A program made the translations under genes and the position numbers. A model generated the notes under the pieces. That model made no database searches and had not been told where the DNA came from. It saw only the letters and a program-made list of their open reading frames with translations. Shown here in pieces: positions 35,229 through 49,400 of a DNA stretch of 64,000 bases; position 1 is the stretch's first letter; every line of letters starts with the position of its first letter. The stretch is from Chimonanthus salicifolius (taxonomy: Eukaryota > Streptophyta > Magnoliopsida > Laurales > Calycanthaceae): assembly GCA_013350335.1 (NCBI GenBank), contig CM023533.1, positions 26,146,869 through 26,210,868 of the forward strand, given 5' to 3'.

Positions 35229-36170
35229 GGGATACTTTATGATTTTTAAGAGGGTGCAGATGGCATTTTCAATTAAAAGGGGTACAAAATGAGGTGTGAA
35301 AAACTCCGAGGGGTTGGCCTGACCTCCAAGAATACGTCTCAGGAAGCGGGGTTCTTGTGTTCGATTTACAGCTCAACCACAAAGGGCCACTTCCCGTAGC
35401 TTTATCCGGTATGTGCGGTTTTAGAGATTTTCACGTGCCCCGAAGGATTAGTCATGTGAGATGCTTGGACATCTTCAGTCGCAAGAAAAGAGGGGTGTGA
35501 AATTAATAGGGTATTATTTGTTGAGAAAAGTCCAAATTTAATTGTTACATGTGGGGCTGGAAAATAGAAGAGGAAGGAGTGGTGAATAAGCACAATTTTC
35601 CATGTTTTCATCATTTTTTTTTCCTTCTTTGGTATTTTTTTTTTCCATTTTTTGTCTTCTTATTCTTTCTCTCTTTTCTTTTTTTCTCTAGTCATCTTCC
35701 TTTTGTCGTCAACTTTTAGTTCTTTCTTATTATTTGGTTTTTTTAAAGATTTGAAGGTATTTTATGATTTTTTAAGAGGCTATAGCTGGCATTTCAAATA
35801 AAAGGAGAGTCAAAATGAGGAAATAAATTAAGAGGGTATAAGTTGTTGAAAAAGGCCTAACCGAAATCATTTCATTTGGGGATTGGAAAGAGGAAGAGGA
35901 AGAGAGTGGAAATGAGCATAACATTTTTTTTCCTTTTATCTTTTCATCATTTTCTTTTTTATTGCTTCCTCGTTTTTGAAAAGAAAAACTTTTTCTTCAT
36001 TGTTTCTTCTTTTTTTTTTTAGTTTTCAGTTTCTTTTTCATTTTTTGTTCTTTTCTTTATTCTCTAAATTCTCAATAATTTTTTTTTCATTTTTGTTATT
36101 TTATCTTCTTCTTCTTTTTTTGTTTTTGTTTTCTTGTATATAGAACATTAATTTTTTCTTTCAGATTTCA
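35229..36170 (+). repeat. Diverged direct duplication in a T-rich region
   Basis: About 35229-35292 plus 35494-35660 matches about 35752-35990. Phrases such as TTATGATTTTTTAAGAGG, AAAGGGGTACAAAATGAGG, GGTAT(T/A)A(G/T)TTGTTGA and GGAAGAGGAAG repeat in order. The first copy is split by a SINE and the second gives its empty site. The remainder is long T-rich tracts. Confidence 0.65.
35302..35493 (+). mobile_element. SINE, second family, exact 9-bp target duplication
   Basis: GGTGTGAAA at 35293-35301 is repeated at 35494-35502. Between them is a tRNA-like head (B-box-like TTGTGTTCGATTT), the family body (CCGAAGGATTAGTCATGTGAG) and an A-rich end. Confidence 0.8.
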
Positions 36171-37430
36171 TATATTTAACATGTATGTGTATATGACTAT
36201 AAATTAAAATAATGTCATTTGATGTATTTTGGTTGAGTCTTGACTTTATTGACTTGGTCAAAACTCATCAAAGTCCTCAAGTGGACTCTACTTGGTGCGA
36301 AATTGAGTCGGATTGAGTTTTGAAACATTGGATTCAACAACTTGACCGTATGATTTTAAACTTGTGATTTTGGGTTTTGATCTCTGCATTGTCAATATTT
36401 TAGATCATTGATTGGTGCTTTTGTATGAAGGATCATGGGTATTCATCTTTTATTTAGCATTCAACATTGGTTGTTGATCCGCCATATAGGACCAAGGACT
36501 GATGTTGGTTTTTGAAAGTGTTAAACGGTTTGATCAGTGGGTAGTTGGTGGCAGTCCCATTTTCCTGCACAACATAGGTCAAGTTTGATATTTTAATACA
36601 TGAACCATTTAAAAAAAAAAAAAAACACATAGGTCAAGTTTGTTATTTTAGTTTCTTGTTTGCAATTATAGGCCCACATGACCTGCAATGGCAGTAGTAG
36701 AGTCCATATTTAGGAAGAAGATAATCTTTGGATCAATTTTTATCTATGGTTCGAAATTTGATAGAATCTTAGAATTGGTTGAGTCATTATGAATTTGTTT
36801 TTGACATCTGCATTGTGAATGATGCTTGCAGAGAGAAAGGAGGATCTTTCTTCTACTAATTGGGTTTTGTAGAAACCTTCTTATGTCGATGAGATTCGGC
36901 ATCTTGATCATTTGATCTTAAATTTGTGCTTGTGTGTTCAGTTGTACATTGTCAAAATGTTAGATCATCAATTAGTGCTTTTGCATCAAGGATCATTATT
37001 TTTCTACTATCACCTATTTGTGTTTTTTGTTAGGGTTCAAACTACAACTTTGCATATTTGCTTTGTGTTTGGGCTTCACATAAAAATGTGATTCATCATT
37101 GCAAGGAACTAGAGTATTATTCATCTTTCAATTAGTGTTTGACATGGTTTCTTGACCCACCAAACTAGAGTCCCATGGCAGTTGGTTTGTGGAAGTGTTA
37201 AAAGTTAAGACAATTTGGGCAGATTGCTGGATCCATTCACTTGCATGATATGGCACAACCTTGTTTATTTTACCCATGTTTTCATGATTATAGGCCCATG
37301 AAATCTGTGATTGCATTAGTAGAAATAGTCTCTTTGAATTTGACATTTGATAGCCTTTTCAATGGAGTTGCATTTGGGACTTGATTGACATGGTCATTGT
37401 TGATTGAAATTCACCGACTGATTGAATTAA
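36171..37430. repeat. Unassigned DNA with a diverged ~270-bp duplication
   Basis: About 36410-36700 and 37080-37330 share a series of phrases in order (TATTCATCTTT, CATTGGTT/CATGGTTTCTTGA, GGAAGTGTTAAA, TATAGGCCCA). The pair is old. No coding content recognised. Confidence 0.4.
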
Positions 37431-38590
37431 CAAGAGAAATTCATGCATTAAATTCATAATCAAAACTCAATCATAAAAATAAAGGATTAAAATAACATTG
37501 TACTTACTTGTTTTGGACCGAAGTCCAAAGATAGGTGGCCGAAGCCCGAGTCCACAACCTCACACTCGCACTGGAGCCTTCAAGGTTTTTTCCAAAAATT
37601 GTATTCAATTCCATTGTAAAAGTCAAAATTACATGGTATTTATAGACTTGTAAAAACCCTAATTTGACTCTAAATTCAAAAATCCTAAAAACTAGTTGCT
37701 AAAACTGTACCAAATTCGAACTCTCATAATGGATTCAAATTGGTATAATCCAATGGAAAACAAGAATAAAACTAGCCCTAATCTATCATACACGTCCAAG
37801 GTGGAAGAGTCCCAATTGCAATCTTGTTTTTGGATTGACTCTGCACATGTTCAGTGAGCTGCAAAACTTGGATTTTGACGTTCTGGTGCTTGTTGGAAAG
37901 CTCTTTGAGTAGTCTATCCATGTTTAAAATTTCAGAATTTTCCATGTTCATTTGATACCTGAAAAGTGTTCTTAAAGTCGGTGCTGTTTTCAACCATTTG
38001 ATTAAATCTAGATTTGCTAGATTTGTGCCAAGTGTCAACTCCTCATGCCTTCCATGAGTCCTCTTCAATCCCTAAACCTTGTGAACGTGTGGGCTTCCTC
38101 CGACCAGGATCCACACGATCTCAAGTTGGGCCATGGGCCCATATATAGTGATCTCAAGTTGGGCCTTGTGCCCACATATGGGTCTGCATGCCCACATTAG
38201 AACTTTTGGCTATTTTTGGTCTTTGGGGAGTTATACTTCGAGTAATCTCATTCTTGAGGGAGCTACTGCAAGCATCATTACTTGGGCTTCTCTGGCCGGA
38301 GGAAGCTTCCTTGGAGGCTTCTTCATATTGCAATGGATATCTGCTCTTTTTGCAAGGACATGGTCATTTCATTCAGGCATGCTAGAAGGTCAGCTAATGG
38401 GTGGCAGGTTTCTTATCCAAACTAGGGGTGGATCGTAGTGAGGGCTTTGTGAGTTTCATGTAATCTTTGTATACTGTGGTTTTGGGGGCTGCAAAGGGTT
38501 TTTGGAGATATTGATTCTCATTTTTCTGTAGAGGATCAGTATATTCCTTTTATAGTGTACCTTATGTTTTTAATAAAAAAGAAGAAGAAA
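37431..38590. other. Retroelement-like debris
   Basis: 37431-38170 has LTR-type phrases (a TATTTATA box on the minus strand near 37640, and GGTGCTTGTTGGAAAGCTC as in plant LTRs), but I cannot find ends. 38200-38590 ends in AATAAAAAAGAAGAAG, an A-rich tail like a LINE 3' end, but no pol motif is readable. Confidence 0.3.
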
Positions 38591-39647
38591 GGCTCAGTTT
38601 TATTACTTGAGCAAGCCTGCTTATTAAGGTCGAGTTTTGTTTGGGTCCATTAACAGCAGCACTTACAAGGCTGAAATTTATTGAACTCCCTTTCTCTTAG
38701 GACTGTGTTAATAATTTGATCCTCTTGTTTATAGATTTTGTATGCATGAATTCATGGCAATGGATGCTAGTGTAGTTTTCTACATTAAATTAACCACAGT
38801 TACACCCTTCCTTTTAAATTTGATTACATTCATATCCTGTGTTGTTTTCGTGGTGATGAGTTGCTTTGTGTGTTATATTAATGTTTGGATGTACTCTCAT
38901 AGAAATCAGACTATTGCACTTTGTCTGTGAGGCTCTTATAAAAACCGAAGAAAAGAGAAAATTCTCTCTACTTTTCAAAGGAATTTTATATCGAGACAAA
39001 CACCATGTTATCCTATCTTATTAGCTGTTTGTGTTGGTCTGGCTGACATGATGTATGGACAACCTGATTTCAGGCAAGTTTCACCACTACATATCTGTTC
39101 ACAGTTTTCAGTCTGCACATTTTCCGTTATTCTCCTACTGCAACCTTTTCTAGAGTTGAAGTTTTAGTTCATCATTCAATTCTATTGTTTAATTAGTATT
39201 GGCTTTTATTACAGTTTTTGATCTATTTTATGTGTTTCATTCTACATTTTCTGTTTTGGCTCTGATGAGTTTGTCTTGATGTACCCATTCATTTTTCGTT
39301 GGGCCATTTCATGAATTGTCATAATTGAGTGATCAATATGGTAGCACAGAATGACCTTCAGTTGAATTTGAGGTCCTGCTTTCTTTTTCTTGTATAGCTT
39401 GGTACCTAATATTCTCTCTAATGCACTCCAAGATATGTGATTTTAACGTCTGATATGATTCATTCAGAAATTCAGCCTCTCCTAGGTTGATGAAAGCAGC
39501 ACTCTGTTGCCATTCCTGCAGCCTGCATTTTTTTGAACCTTTTTTTCCTGATTCAAATGCAGAATTGCAAGTTTTGGGATATTATATGGTATTTTTTCTT
39601 GTGTTTACTTCATGTACTAGTTACCATTTCATTTTTATCAGCGCATG

Positions 39648-39679
<32 letters not shown>

Positions 39680-40251
39680 ATTTGAGACCCTTAAACTGTC
39701 TGATTATATGAAACATGGCAGCTCCCTGTTTCGGATCTGGTTTCCTTCATACTGATTTTTCTGTCTAGGATGTTTCAGTGGGTGCTAGTACTCATACGAG
39801 CCTCTTGTTAGTACGTGGAGTTGGAGAGGAGTTGCATAGTTCATAAGTATTCTGATGCATTGATTACAAAATAAAATACAGGTCTCAGTATGACACACTA
39901 ATTCATCAAGAATATCATTTTGAATTCCCAAACAAGTAGAGAAAACTAAGCACAATTTTTGCATTATTGCTGTTTAAGCTTTACATAGACATTGATTCCC
40001 TTGGTAATGTCACACCACATTGAAAGGGTTTCGTGCTGCACGTTGATCCTGCTCTAACTCATCCCCACATACTGTGTAACCATGGGTATGTATTGATGTT
40101 AGACATACTAGTATCTTTCCATGGTTCATGAATCTTCTAGGTTAATGAAGCTGGAGTCTGCTGCAATTTTCAAGTAAATATTAGTGAAACCTAGTTTAGG
40201 AGGTTTAGTTATATTGCTTTGAATTTCCATGAGTGCAAATAGGTGAAAAGT
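38591..40251. other. Downstream flank of the MADS-box gene
   Basis: Contains the 3' UTR of the minus-strand MADS gene (just below 40252) and a (CT)n microsatellite at 39647-39674. No other gene supported. Confidence 0.5.
39647..39674. repeat. (CT)n microsatellite
   Basis: About 14 uninterrupted CT units. Confidence 0.95.
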
Positions 40252-40413
40252 TTACCCCAACTTCATTGCTTTTGCTGGCATCTCATTCATTTGCTGTTGA
40301 GGCTGACTTAGTTGAAGATTCACTGGTGCATGCAAATCCTCCCCAGTAGTAAATCCAATTCGAAGCAAGGAACTTCGATTTCCTCCTCCATTTGATTCCC
40401 TTGTTCCATAAAC
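40252..40413 (-). CDS. AGL17-like: MADS gene exon 7 (C-terminal region and stop)
   Basis: 162 nt including TAA at 40252-40254. It begins [12 protein letters not shown] and ends with [10 protein letters not shown]...KAMKLG. The acceptor is TCTCAG at 40414. A longer open frame in another register (40320-40535) overlaps it and is a shadow. Confidence 0.92.
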   Translation of the reverse strand, partial: VYGTRESNGGGNRSSLLRIGFTTGEDLHAPVNLQLSQPQQQMNEMPAKAMKLG

Positions 40414-43400
40414 CTGAGACCCAATTGGCTACCTTTAGGCTGTCTAGAAAAAAAATTGTCACATTCTAACATGTACTTAACCAGAGGATGTTTAGGACAA
40501 TGAATTGGTAATGGTTTGCTTTCTAGAGATTCCATTGCGATGTTTGAAGTGATTTCTTTGTCGCTAATATTTGGTTTCTCGAACGAATACCTTCTGATAC
40601 AATTCCTTATTTTCTTGCCAGATTAGGTTTACCTTCTTGTACAATTCCAGATTTTCTTGATGAATAATGCTTCCCTGCAAAAAGAAACCTACAAACATTA
40701 GCTACTTGAATTAGATTTTAAACTGAAGGCATGTTGATGCTATCCATTATTATAGGAAAGACCTTTCGGTTCAGCTCCTGAATTTCATCAATTAAAAGTT
40801 GATCCTGCACAAGTGAAGACTACATTAGGAATTGGACGTGATCTTTGGAAGATTGAAGAATGGCTATGAAACGTAGTGTCAGGACCTTCTTTATTCGGAT
40901 ACTGCGTAAACTCATTTCCAATTGGGTCTCTAGATTTTGAAGATCCTTGATGCTCAAACCTGAAAGCTCTTTCCCCATCAGTTGCCTGCAGTTTCAGCTA
41001 CTACTAATCAGCATCTATTATAAAAGTCTATCTTTTTTCATTATTATTACCATTTTTATTACTTTTTGCTGGAACATGATTCAATAATCTTGTTTCTGAC
41101 TACTACAAATGCATTTGTGGAATTGATGAACCACAAATGGCCATATTATAATGGTTATTTATTTACTTTTACATAGTTATTTATTTCTGTGAATCACAAC
41201 TGCTGTATTTTAACTACTAATTATTATTATTAGCAGTGGTGATGGTAGTAGTAGCATCATCATTTGTTTTTTGGGAGGATGGGTATGATAAGAGTTTGCT
41301 CAGCTCTTCTTGTATAGAAGGAACATATGATGGATTGAAGGTAGATTGTAAGTTGTTTTTTGGGACACATTTAAGTCACATATATGCAGGACCTTGGAAA
41401 AAGCTCGACCTCTGTGTTCTGTGTTAAGTAGAAGGAACATGTCATGATTGGCTGGGTGATAGTTGGGGTTGGTCTGATAACAGGAGTGGGTTGGTTGAGA
41501 TCGATGAAGTTGCTGGAGTGGAGCAGTGGGGCTGAGAAAGGGCAGCAGGCAGTATGTGTTGTGATGGTGAGGTGGCCGTGTAAGGTGTTGGTTCAGGTGG
41601 GCAAGTAGAGAATCATGAGTCATCAGGGTTGGGAGCAAGGTTAGACATAGCTGAGGAAAGTTGGATGCAGAACTGTGTTCTCCAGATGGCAGTATGCCCA
41701 TAGGTAGGAGCTGATCAAGGGGCTGGCCTCAATTGCTCAGGTTGATTAATGGCTGAGACAAATTTCAAATTGCTCTGCTACCATGTATCAGTACTGAATA
41801 ATTGAATGATTTTCACTAAAGTAGATATGGATATGTAACACTACTCACATGATACATCATATAACTCCTATCTATATTTTTTTTGTACATTAGATTTTTT
41901 TTAATAGCTGGTATATGTATCTACCCTGCAGATGGCCTCACTTTTAGCATATTCAGCAGCTTGGGAGCTTTACTCTCATTCTCAAATGGGGCGAAGGCCC
42001 TATTTTGTTTAAGTTACCTTAAGAAGTTACATGCTACGTGTTCTTAGTCTGTATGGATTTACCTTTTACATTTCTATTTCATGCTTATTTTACCGTTTGT
42101 GGTCCAACTGTCATGGTGCCCTCAAATGAGTATTTTTCATTGTTCATATGATGTAGGTTTCCTATTTGTATTAGTTAACACAATTGTTTGTCATTGGTAA
42201 TTATCTATATCTTCAAATTATGGATTCCTTTAATCAAATAAAGAACATTTAAATCTGTCTGCAATGTGATTTGTGTTTATCTCTGTGATTTTAAACAAGG
42301 TGTGTGCTTTTTTCCAATAATTTTCATGATTCCCATCTTTTGCAGATAAATTTGTGGTTGGCTTTAAATTCTGTAATACTATAATTCCTATGAGCAGGTC
42401 CACCAAGCAATGAGATCTGCTGGACGAGAGTACCATCCAGTTTTGGAGGCTTGGTACTGGTGGCCAGCTCTCAATCATGAATGGAATAACTTAGCTTTCT
42501 GAGCAGGGGAGCTTGCTTGATGTTGCCGAGACAGAGAACGTTCAAGTAAGAATACTTGAGGTCAACTTTCAATTTATAATGTTATTATACTTTCTGGTTT
42601 TTGACCTTGTTCACAAGGATATACTAAATTTCAGGGTATTTGGCCCTAGTGGTGATGGCCACAATACTATGAATTAAGAATTTGAAGACAGTCACTTATT
42701 GGACTCAGGAAGTCACACTCTAACTTCCAAAATTTAAAGTAGTTAGTATTAATACCATAGAGCTAAATTTCTAGTACAAAGATGCAATAAAAAATATTGG
42801 GTCAAATATCTTGGTGGCATGTACCGTATCATGTATAATGTGCGTACATGAAGTCAAAATGCTTTGAATTTGTTCATGTCACAAAACTTCAATGTGAAGG
42901 ATGATCTTGCCTCTTGATAGCTTCTTGTGTTGTTTAGTGTTTGTCCCGTAGCCATCCATGATGTTGTTGTCATTTGAATCTTGTAACAAAATCATACTAA
43001 GGTATTCTATGGACTAATGAAAGTTTTTGTTTCTTGTTCATATAATCTTTTATAAATTTCTTGCATGACACCTCTGGATGCAATCAAACGGTACCTTGAA
43101 GTTAAACTGCACAAAGAAGGAGAAAAGAAAAAATGCTGCATGGCATCTTTTATCTTTTGATATGATTATCATTCTTATTGTTTTTACTGCTTAATATATT
43201 TTCATTTGAAACGAGCATTTATTTCTACTTTAGCTTATAACTTGGGAGAAGCAGTAAGGAAGAAACTATATACAAAATGGACTACTTTTGTATGTTCATC
43301 TGGTCTATTTAATGATACAGATGACACCAATCTTGTGGGTTTTTCTTTGATCAATTTTCTTTCTTCTGATACCTATTTCATCTACTAAAGACATATCCTA

Positions 43401-46400
43401 ATTAGTTTCTGAATTCTTGTTTTTGTTGCCGGGCACATTTGATCTTTGTTTATATTTATTAACATCTCAACCTCAAGGCAAAATAATGATTCCAGCAGAA
43501 TCTCTCTTTCCTGGGTCGTAGGACACACATATTTGCTTATACCAATATTTCAAGTCACTATCAATCTTAGAGAGTTTGTCAAGGGCCTTTCAGGAATAAT
43601 ATATTTTAAGATAAACATGATTGAGGGTGCAGAGATTGTACCGGTGGCTTTCTTGCAAGTACTGTAATTGTTGCCTCAAGCTTGCTGCCTCCTTTTGCCA
43701 GAACTAGTGAATACAACATACAAGATTTAGTTTGTGTAATATATGCTTGTATATTATCACAAGCATAACTGTATACAAGTGTCAGCATTTGCAGTTTTTG
43801 TTAATATAAATATTTCAGCTACAAATCTTTGAAATGAATTGCATATGGTTGATCAAGTAAAGCTTGAAACCTGCAAATGCTAGAGTCAAGTCAGGATTGT
43901 GCATGATGCATATTGGACACGAGTCCTAGAAACCCAAATTGGTTTAGATTTGTACATAGATTTTATATATATCTATTTAAGTGACACTAAAATGTATTGC
44001 CAGGTTAGCAATGAGACGAGAACAAATTATCTTTTGTGGTGCTGATTTATCATTAATTCATTTGCTACTATTTTTTTTGTGCAACAAAGTTGGAACTCAA
44101 GCTTGAATTTTGGAGAGAGGTTTTGTCATGCACTGACCCAAAGAAGCCTCGGGACATGTGACAAAAATATATTTTTTGTGCCTCGAATCCCAAACCAATG
44201 TTAATCTTCCAGTAGGAGGGGTTCCACACACTCAGGGAAACCTAGCATATTTCTAAATTCATTGAAGACTGGGACACTCCAACCATAAACTCGGCCGAGT
44301 TTCGTCTGAAAATGGGATGTCGGGATAATCATTCACTCAATCAGATAAATCTGATAATTAATCCCAATCTAACATCCCTATCACACGTGGACTACACATT
44401 GCGACCTATCGCGTCTAACCCACGTGGTCCTAGTAATGCGACTCAACACCCGGATCTCAACTCCAAATAAACATACAACGCGGAAGCATAGGGGGTTCTA
44501 CATATACATCTATCGAAGTATATTACAATCCAACGGTTTGAATAATTAATTCAAATGATTACAAACCAAAATGTAATGTTTCTTAAATCAAACAAAGGGG
44601 TCCTACAGCCTCGGGCCATCAAGGCTCCAACCCATCAATGCCAAACTCCAAGGGTCCATCAGGCCCCACCTCGGGTTGCGTTCCTGAAATCCGTAAGGGT
44701 TGAGCTAAACATGATCAATGAAGAGAAACATACAACACATCATATGCGTACATGTAGATAATATATAACATGTTATTCCAAACGCATGATCGTACTCAAA
44801 TCATCCAATACACATCAGAGGTTATCGATTCTCATACAAAAGCAATTATAACACACCATGCAGTCATACCACATCATACATGCATTATATCCTTCAAGGA
44901 ATTACCCATCCTTAGTGCGATAATGGATCAATGACGTCTTTCGAGGGATTACCCATCCTCGGGATACACATGGGAGGGATTACCCGTCCTCGGTGCTATG
45001 TTTGCTCGAGGGATTACCCTTCCTCGACTTGCGTTCATCCATGCACGAGGGATTGCCCATTCTCAGCATCATGCATACATACAAACAGGAAATGGCATGA
45101 GGGATTACCCATCCTCAGCACATGCAACCATACATACGTATCTTGGCACGAGGGACTACCCATCCTCTGCACATACACTAACATATCGACAAGAGGGATT
45201 ACGTTTCCTCGGCATAAACACGAGGGATTACTCTTCCTCAGTGTTATACATATGCTCGCGCGAGGGATTACCCTTCCTTTGTGTTATGCATTCAAACAAC
45301 ATACATAGCCAAAATCATGTTGGAGTCATGCATTCTACTCAAGCATATCCAACCCAAACGTAGTTATCATCAACTTGCATAACTATAATAATAATATTGG
45401 AAGTTTGGAACACATTTAACTCAAACATGTTCAATCCAATATTAACATTTTCAAAGCGTATTAATCCATTCATGCACATGAATGGGTTCTCAGTTGACTA
45501 GATGGCTAAGCCTATACTCTCGGGTATACAAATCCCATTTACATTCAGTGTCCCAACCGATCATCAATCCCCTTACGATTCCATAGATGCGTATTGTTTT
45601 AGGCTCAATCCATGTCTTTCCATTTCGTTCAAACATCCTTTGAAACCCATCATTGCATATGAATTAAAAGCATACATTTTCATGTTGATTGATGCAATAT
45701 GCAATGCATATAAAAGCATATAGAATTTAAAACATTAAATTCATAAATTGTGTTTGTTCTACTCACCTAGTGTTCGGTGAAAGTTTAACAGAATCATAGG
45801 AGATCTAAAGGCGTTCAAGTAGCAAATTGGACTGAGAAAGGAAGAAAAACAACATAAAATGAATTTTAGTTTGCATTTTGGGTTTTGTACCGACAATAAG
45901 GATCGGTTCGACCGATGATAGGTCTGACCAAAAATTGCCGTTTTGCCCAGAAAGTTGAAGAAACGAAAAAACAAAGAAGAAGACGACGGGGATTGAACTC
46001 CCATTGTTTTTCTGATAATTAAAACTTGTTTTATTGCTTCAAAACTTACTTAAAACCATGACCCTTTTTGAAAACAACTTGATTTAATGGAAATCGAAGC
46101 AAATTGAACAAAGAGGGAAAAAGTTGACCTGTGAACGGAGAATGGTTGCAGGGAGGAAGAAGGCGAGAAAAATCAACTGGGGAGGAGAGAAGAAGTGAGA
46201 AATCAGCTGAGGGAATGAAGAATATGGAGATCAGGGATTGCTCGAAGGGGACAGGTGTCCATGTCGTTCGGTCGGACGAGATGAAGAGAACGAGAAAATG
46301 AGAAATACGATTGAAAGTTTGAAACTAATGAACAATGTTTTGGAACTGCACAATAACTTTCAATGAATAATAGCCCTTTCCGCGTTTGATTTTCAATATT

Positions 46401-49400
46401 TTCATCGAGGCTACACTTTTGCAAAATCTAATATTTTTAATAAATGCTACATGTTAAACTTAGTTTGTCGAATTAATTTGACTGAAAACCACTACTCCGA
46501 GATATTTTAAATAATCCATTTTTGAGTTCAAAACGAACTGGATGGAATTTTGAGAGAAAATCAGAATGAGTTTGAAGAGTGATAAAAAATGTTTCTAATT
46601 CTACTAATTAAGGGGAAGAGAGTGCAAATTTCGAGGTCTAAGGGGTTCAAATCTAAGTCAGAACAATAACACAATTTTCACACAAAATTTTGGAAAATAT
46701 TTAATAAATACGAAAATTCTGATTTTCATCGGTCCGACCAACAGCGGGATCGGTCGAACCTTCAGAGACAGTCCATTTTCCATAAAAATGGGTGCTCTCG
46801 GGTTTTCGAACAGACGAGATGATCGGTGCCACCGATGATCGGTTTGACCAGTAGGACGGTCGGTCTGATCGATCATTCTGCACTTCAAAATTCAAAGGCT
46901 CATAACTTGAGCTCCCGAGCTCGGATTTGGCTAAACTTGGGCTCGTTGGAAAGCCCACTGACCCAATTACTAGCCTCTATTTTTTATGACAGATACTTGT
47001 GATTTTATTTGAGTTTTCTTTAAGATTAGCTGGACGGATTTGGTGGAGCTTTATTATTTTTGAGGTGTTTAGTCATAAGAGATACAATATCCCTTCTAAC
47101 ATAAAGATGTTTTCGAAATGTGTTAGTTTGAAGTGGAGAAGATTGAGACTCACTGATATGGAGATTAGGATGACCAAAGAGGTCCCAAGATAATCAAGTG
47201 AAGATTTGACAGACAAGTGTAGGAATCGGGTAAAATTGATTGGGCATCTTTCTCTAGCATGAGAAGGATGAACATTGGGATCTTGAAGATAGTTCTCACG
47301 ACTTGAAGATATTTCTAATTTACTTATTTCTTCATTGTACCTATTGGTCTAGGTCTCCACTATTGGGAAGGTGAGAATTCCTAGAGATGATAAATATCAT
47401 GGTTTTTATTGCTCCCAAGACTATTACTGTTATTGTTGAGTTAAAATAAAATTGTTGGAGTTCCCTTGGTGCATATGTGGGGATAATCAAGAATTTGTTA
47501 CAATGAAGGATTTTGAGCAAATCGATAATGTTGGTTGATTGAGGGCATAAAACGTTGATGAATATTTGGATAAATTTAACAGTTGTTCTATGAAAAGTAT
47601 CCTTTTAGAACTACAAACAATGTTAGCTGCCTAGTCATGACTCCATCCTTTTAAAAAAGAGGGGAGAGAGAAACATGGTCTGACAACAGCTTTGGTAACT
47701 TTAGCTTATGATAATTTAAAAGAATGAAAAAGGGGTGCAACACAAGGAAAGGATGACAAGTTAACACACCTAGTAGGAAGAATGGCTGATTGAGAGCCCA
47801 TAGAGAAAGGAAGATCTTGGACCGAGTACCTTAGATGTCAATCCAATGATAGAGAGAACCTGCAATGAATCAAGATCTATCTTGTGAGGAAAGATGAACT
47901 GAAGTGTCTAGAAAAGACGGAGGCTGTTGTGCACATTGAGAAGCTGTAGATACCTATGGTCTTTTAAATTTACCCTCCAAAGGGAAGACTCTAGAGTTGA
48001 TGTGTACTCTATGCTACATCAACCCTATTTTGAATCAGATCCACCAGAATTGACGATTCAGAACTGATGTAAAATCAGATGTAGTCCTTCGATTGACTGG
48101 AATTTGAATGTTACTGTCAAGAATGATCATCGCTTATGCATGTCCTTACATTGTGCATGCCATGCAACGCCTATGTGGGGCCCACCAGTGATGAATGTGT
48201 TGAGTCTGTTGAAAAGGTCTATGTTTGAACATGGGCCCCTCAAAATCACCTTGATTAGATCAATCGAGTTCCCACAATTTTGATAGCGATTCTTCATATC
48301 CCTCATACTCAAGCATAGACCTTTTCAATTGATCTATTTTCATCCCCACATTTGGGTGTGCTAGTGTAAAGCTTATGGCTGTGCTCGGTGGATAATTTTT
48401 CTGTAAAAGCAAAGATAATGATGGATCTGTCAAAAACAAAAGTACCCAGGTAAGTTGTCTGTGGCAGGATCCATGGAATAATTACAGCTACCTCTATTTT
48501 GAAATACCAGCTGACAACTTTTACAGCAGCAACCTACTGCATAAAGAACCTGTACTACAAGAAGTATCTGCGAATTTGTGCTACTGGGAAATTTGTAGCT
48601 AATGATAGGAGCAGAACTTCTAAAAGGAATTGTTCCTTTGTTACATCAACTTGGCCAAGAAGAACGATGGGGGCAGATTTCTTTTGTTGATTAATTCACT
48701 TGAAATGTCTTCTCATCTGAACGCAATGTTTGCTATACCATCATATTATTATACAGGTATATGAGTGGCGAGTGGTAAATGAGTGTCATATCTTTGGTTT
48801 AAACCTATCATGAGTGGTAAATGATTTTGAAGTGAGATTGTTTGATATGATTCTAAAGAGATACTCAGTTCCAGTAAGATACAGTAAAATTGGACGCATG
48901 GAAAATTCTGGGATGTATTGTGGCGAGTGGCAACTACACAAGGCAATCTTTCCCTTAAGATGGAAATAAGTGGTAATACTTTGTGGATTTGGTTCCAGTT
49001 AGATACGGTACAATTTGGGACTGGCAAGTGCTGGGATGTATTGTGGTAACTGGCAAGGAAATTTCTTCTGTGAAGATGGAAATAAGTGGGCAACACTTGT
49101 GGACAGGAGGTCATGAGATTGAGTAAAGCCTAGATCAGCAATATTTTCTAATTGGAATGCGGGAGAAAAAAACATCTAATTGGAAAATTGGTCATGAAGA
49201 TGTTGACTGAGAAACTGAAAAGGTCAATTGAATGACAATTGAATGAGACCTGTGCAGAAGTGCTCTATCTGGTGCGTATTGAGTGAAGGTGCTCGGGCAA
49301 CATGAAATGAAAGCAAGCAACTCAAAAAATTAATCTTCATGGATGTTGTACTTCCAGAGTTGCTTTCTGGATCCTTGGTACCATAAATCCATGACTTACT

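Noticed and set aside
38133..38438. Hydrophobic open frames suggesting a membrane protein
   Set aside because: Two registers are equally open, no splice context or homology recognised, and the region ends in an A-rich retroelement-like tail.
40320..40535. 71-codon minus-strand frame starting MESLESKPL
   Set aside because: It overlaps the last MADS exon in the wrong register; the correct exon begins at the acceptor at 40414 and has family-specific wording.
42399..42545. Plus-strand exon-like stretch with [23 protein letters not shown] text
   Set aside because: Splice-like ends, but no recognisable protein, no partner exons, and antisense within a MADS intron. Not strong enough to call.
44895..45290. 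CRISPR array or a repeat-protein gene (125-codon frame)
   Set aside because: Cores vary, spacers are short and irregular, the context is a plant intron, and the reading frame simply follows the repeat.
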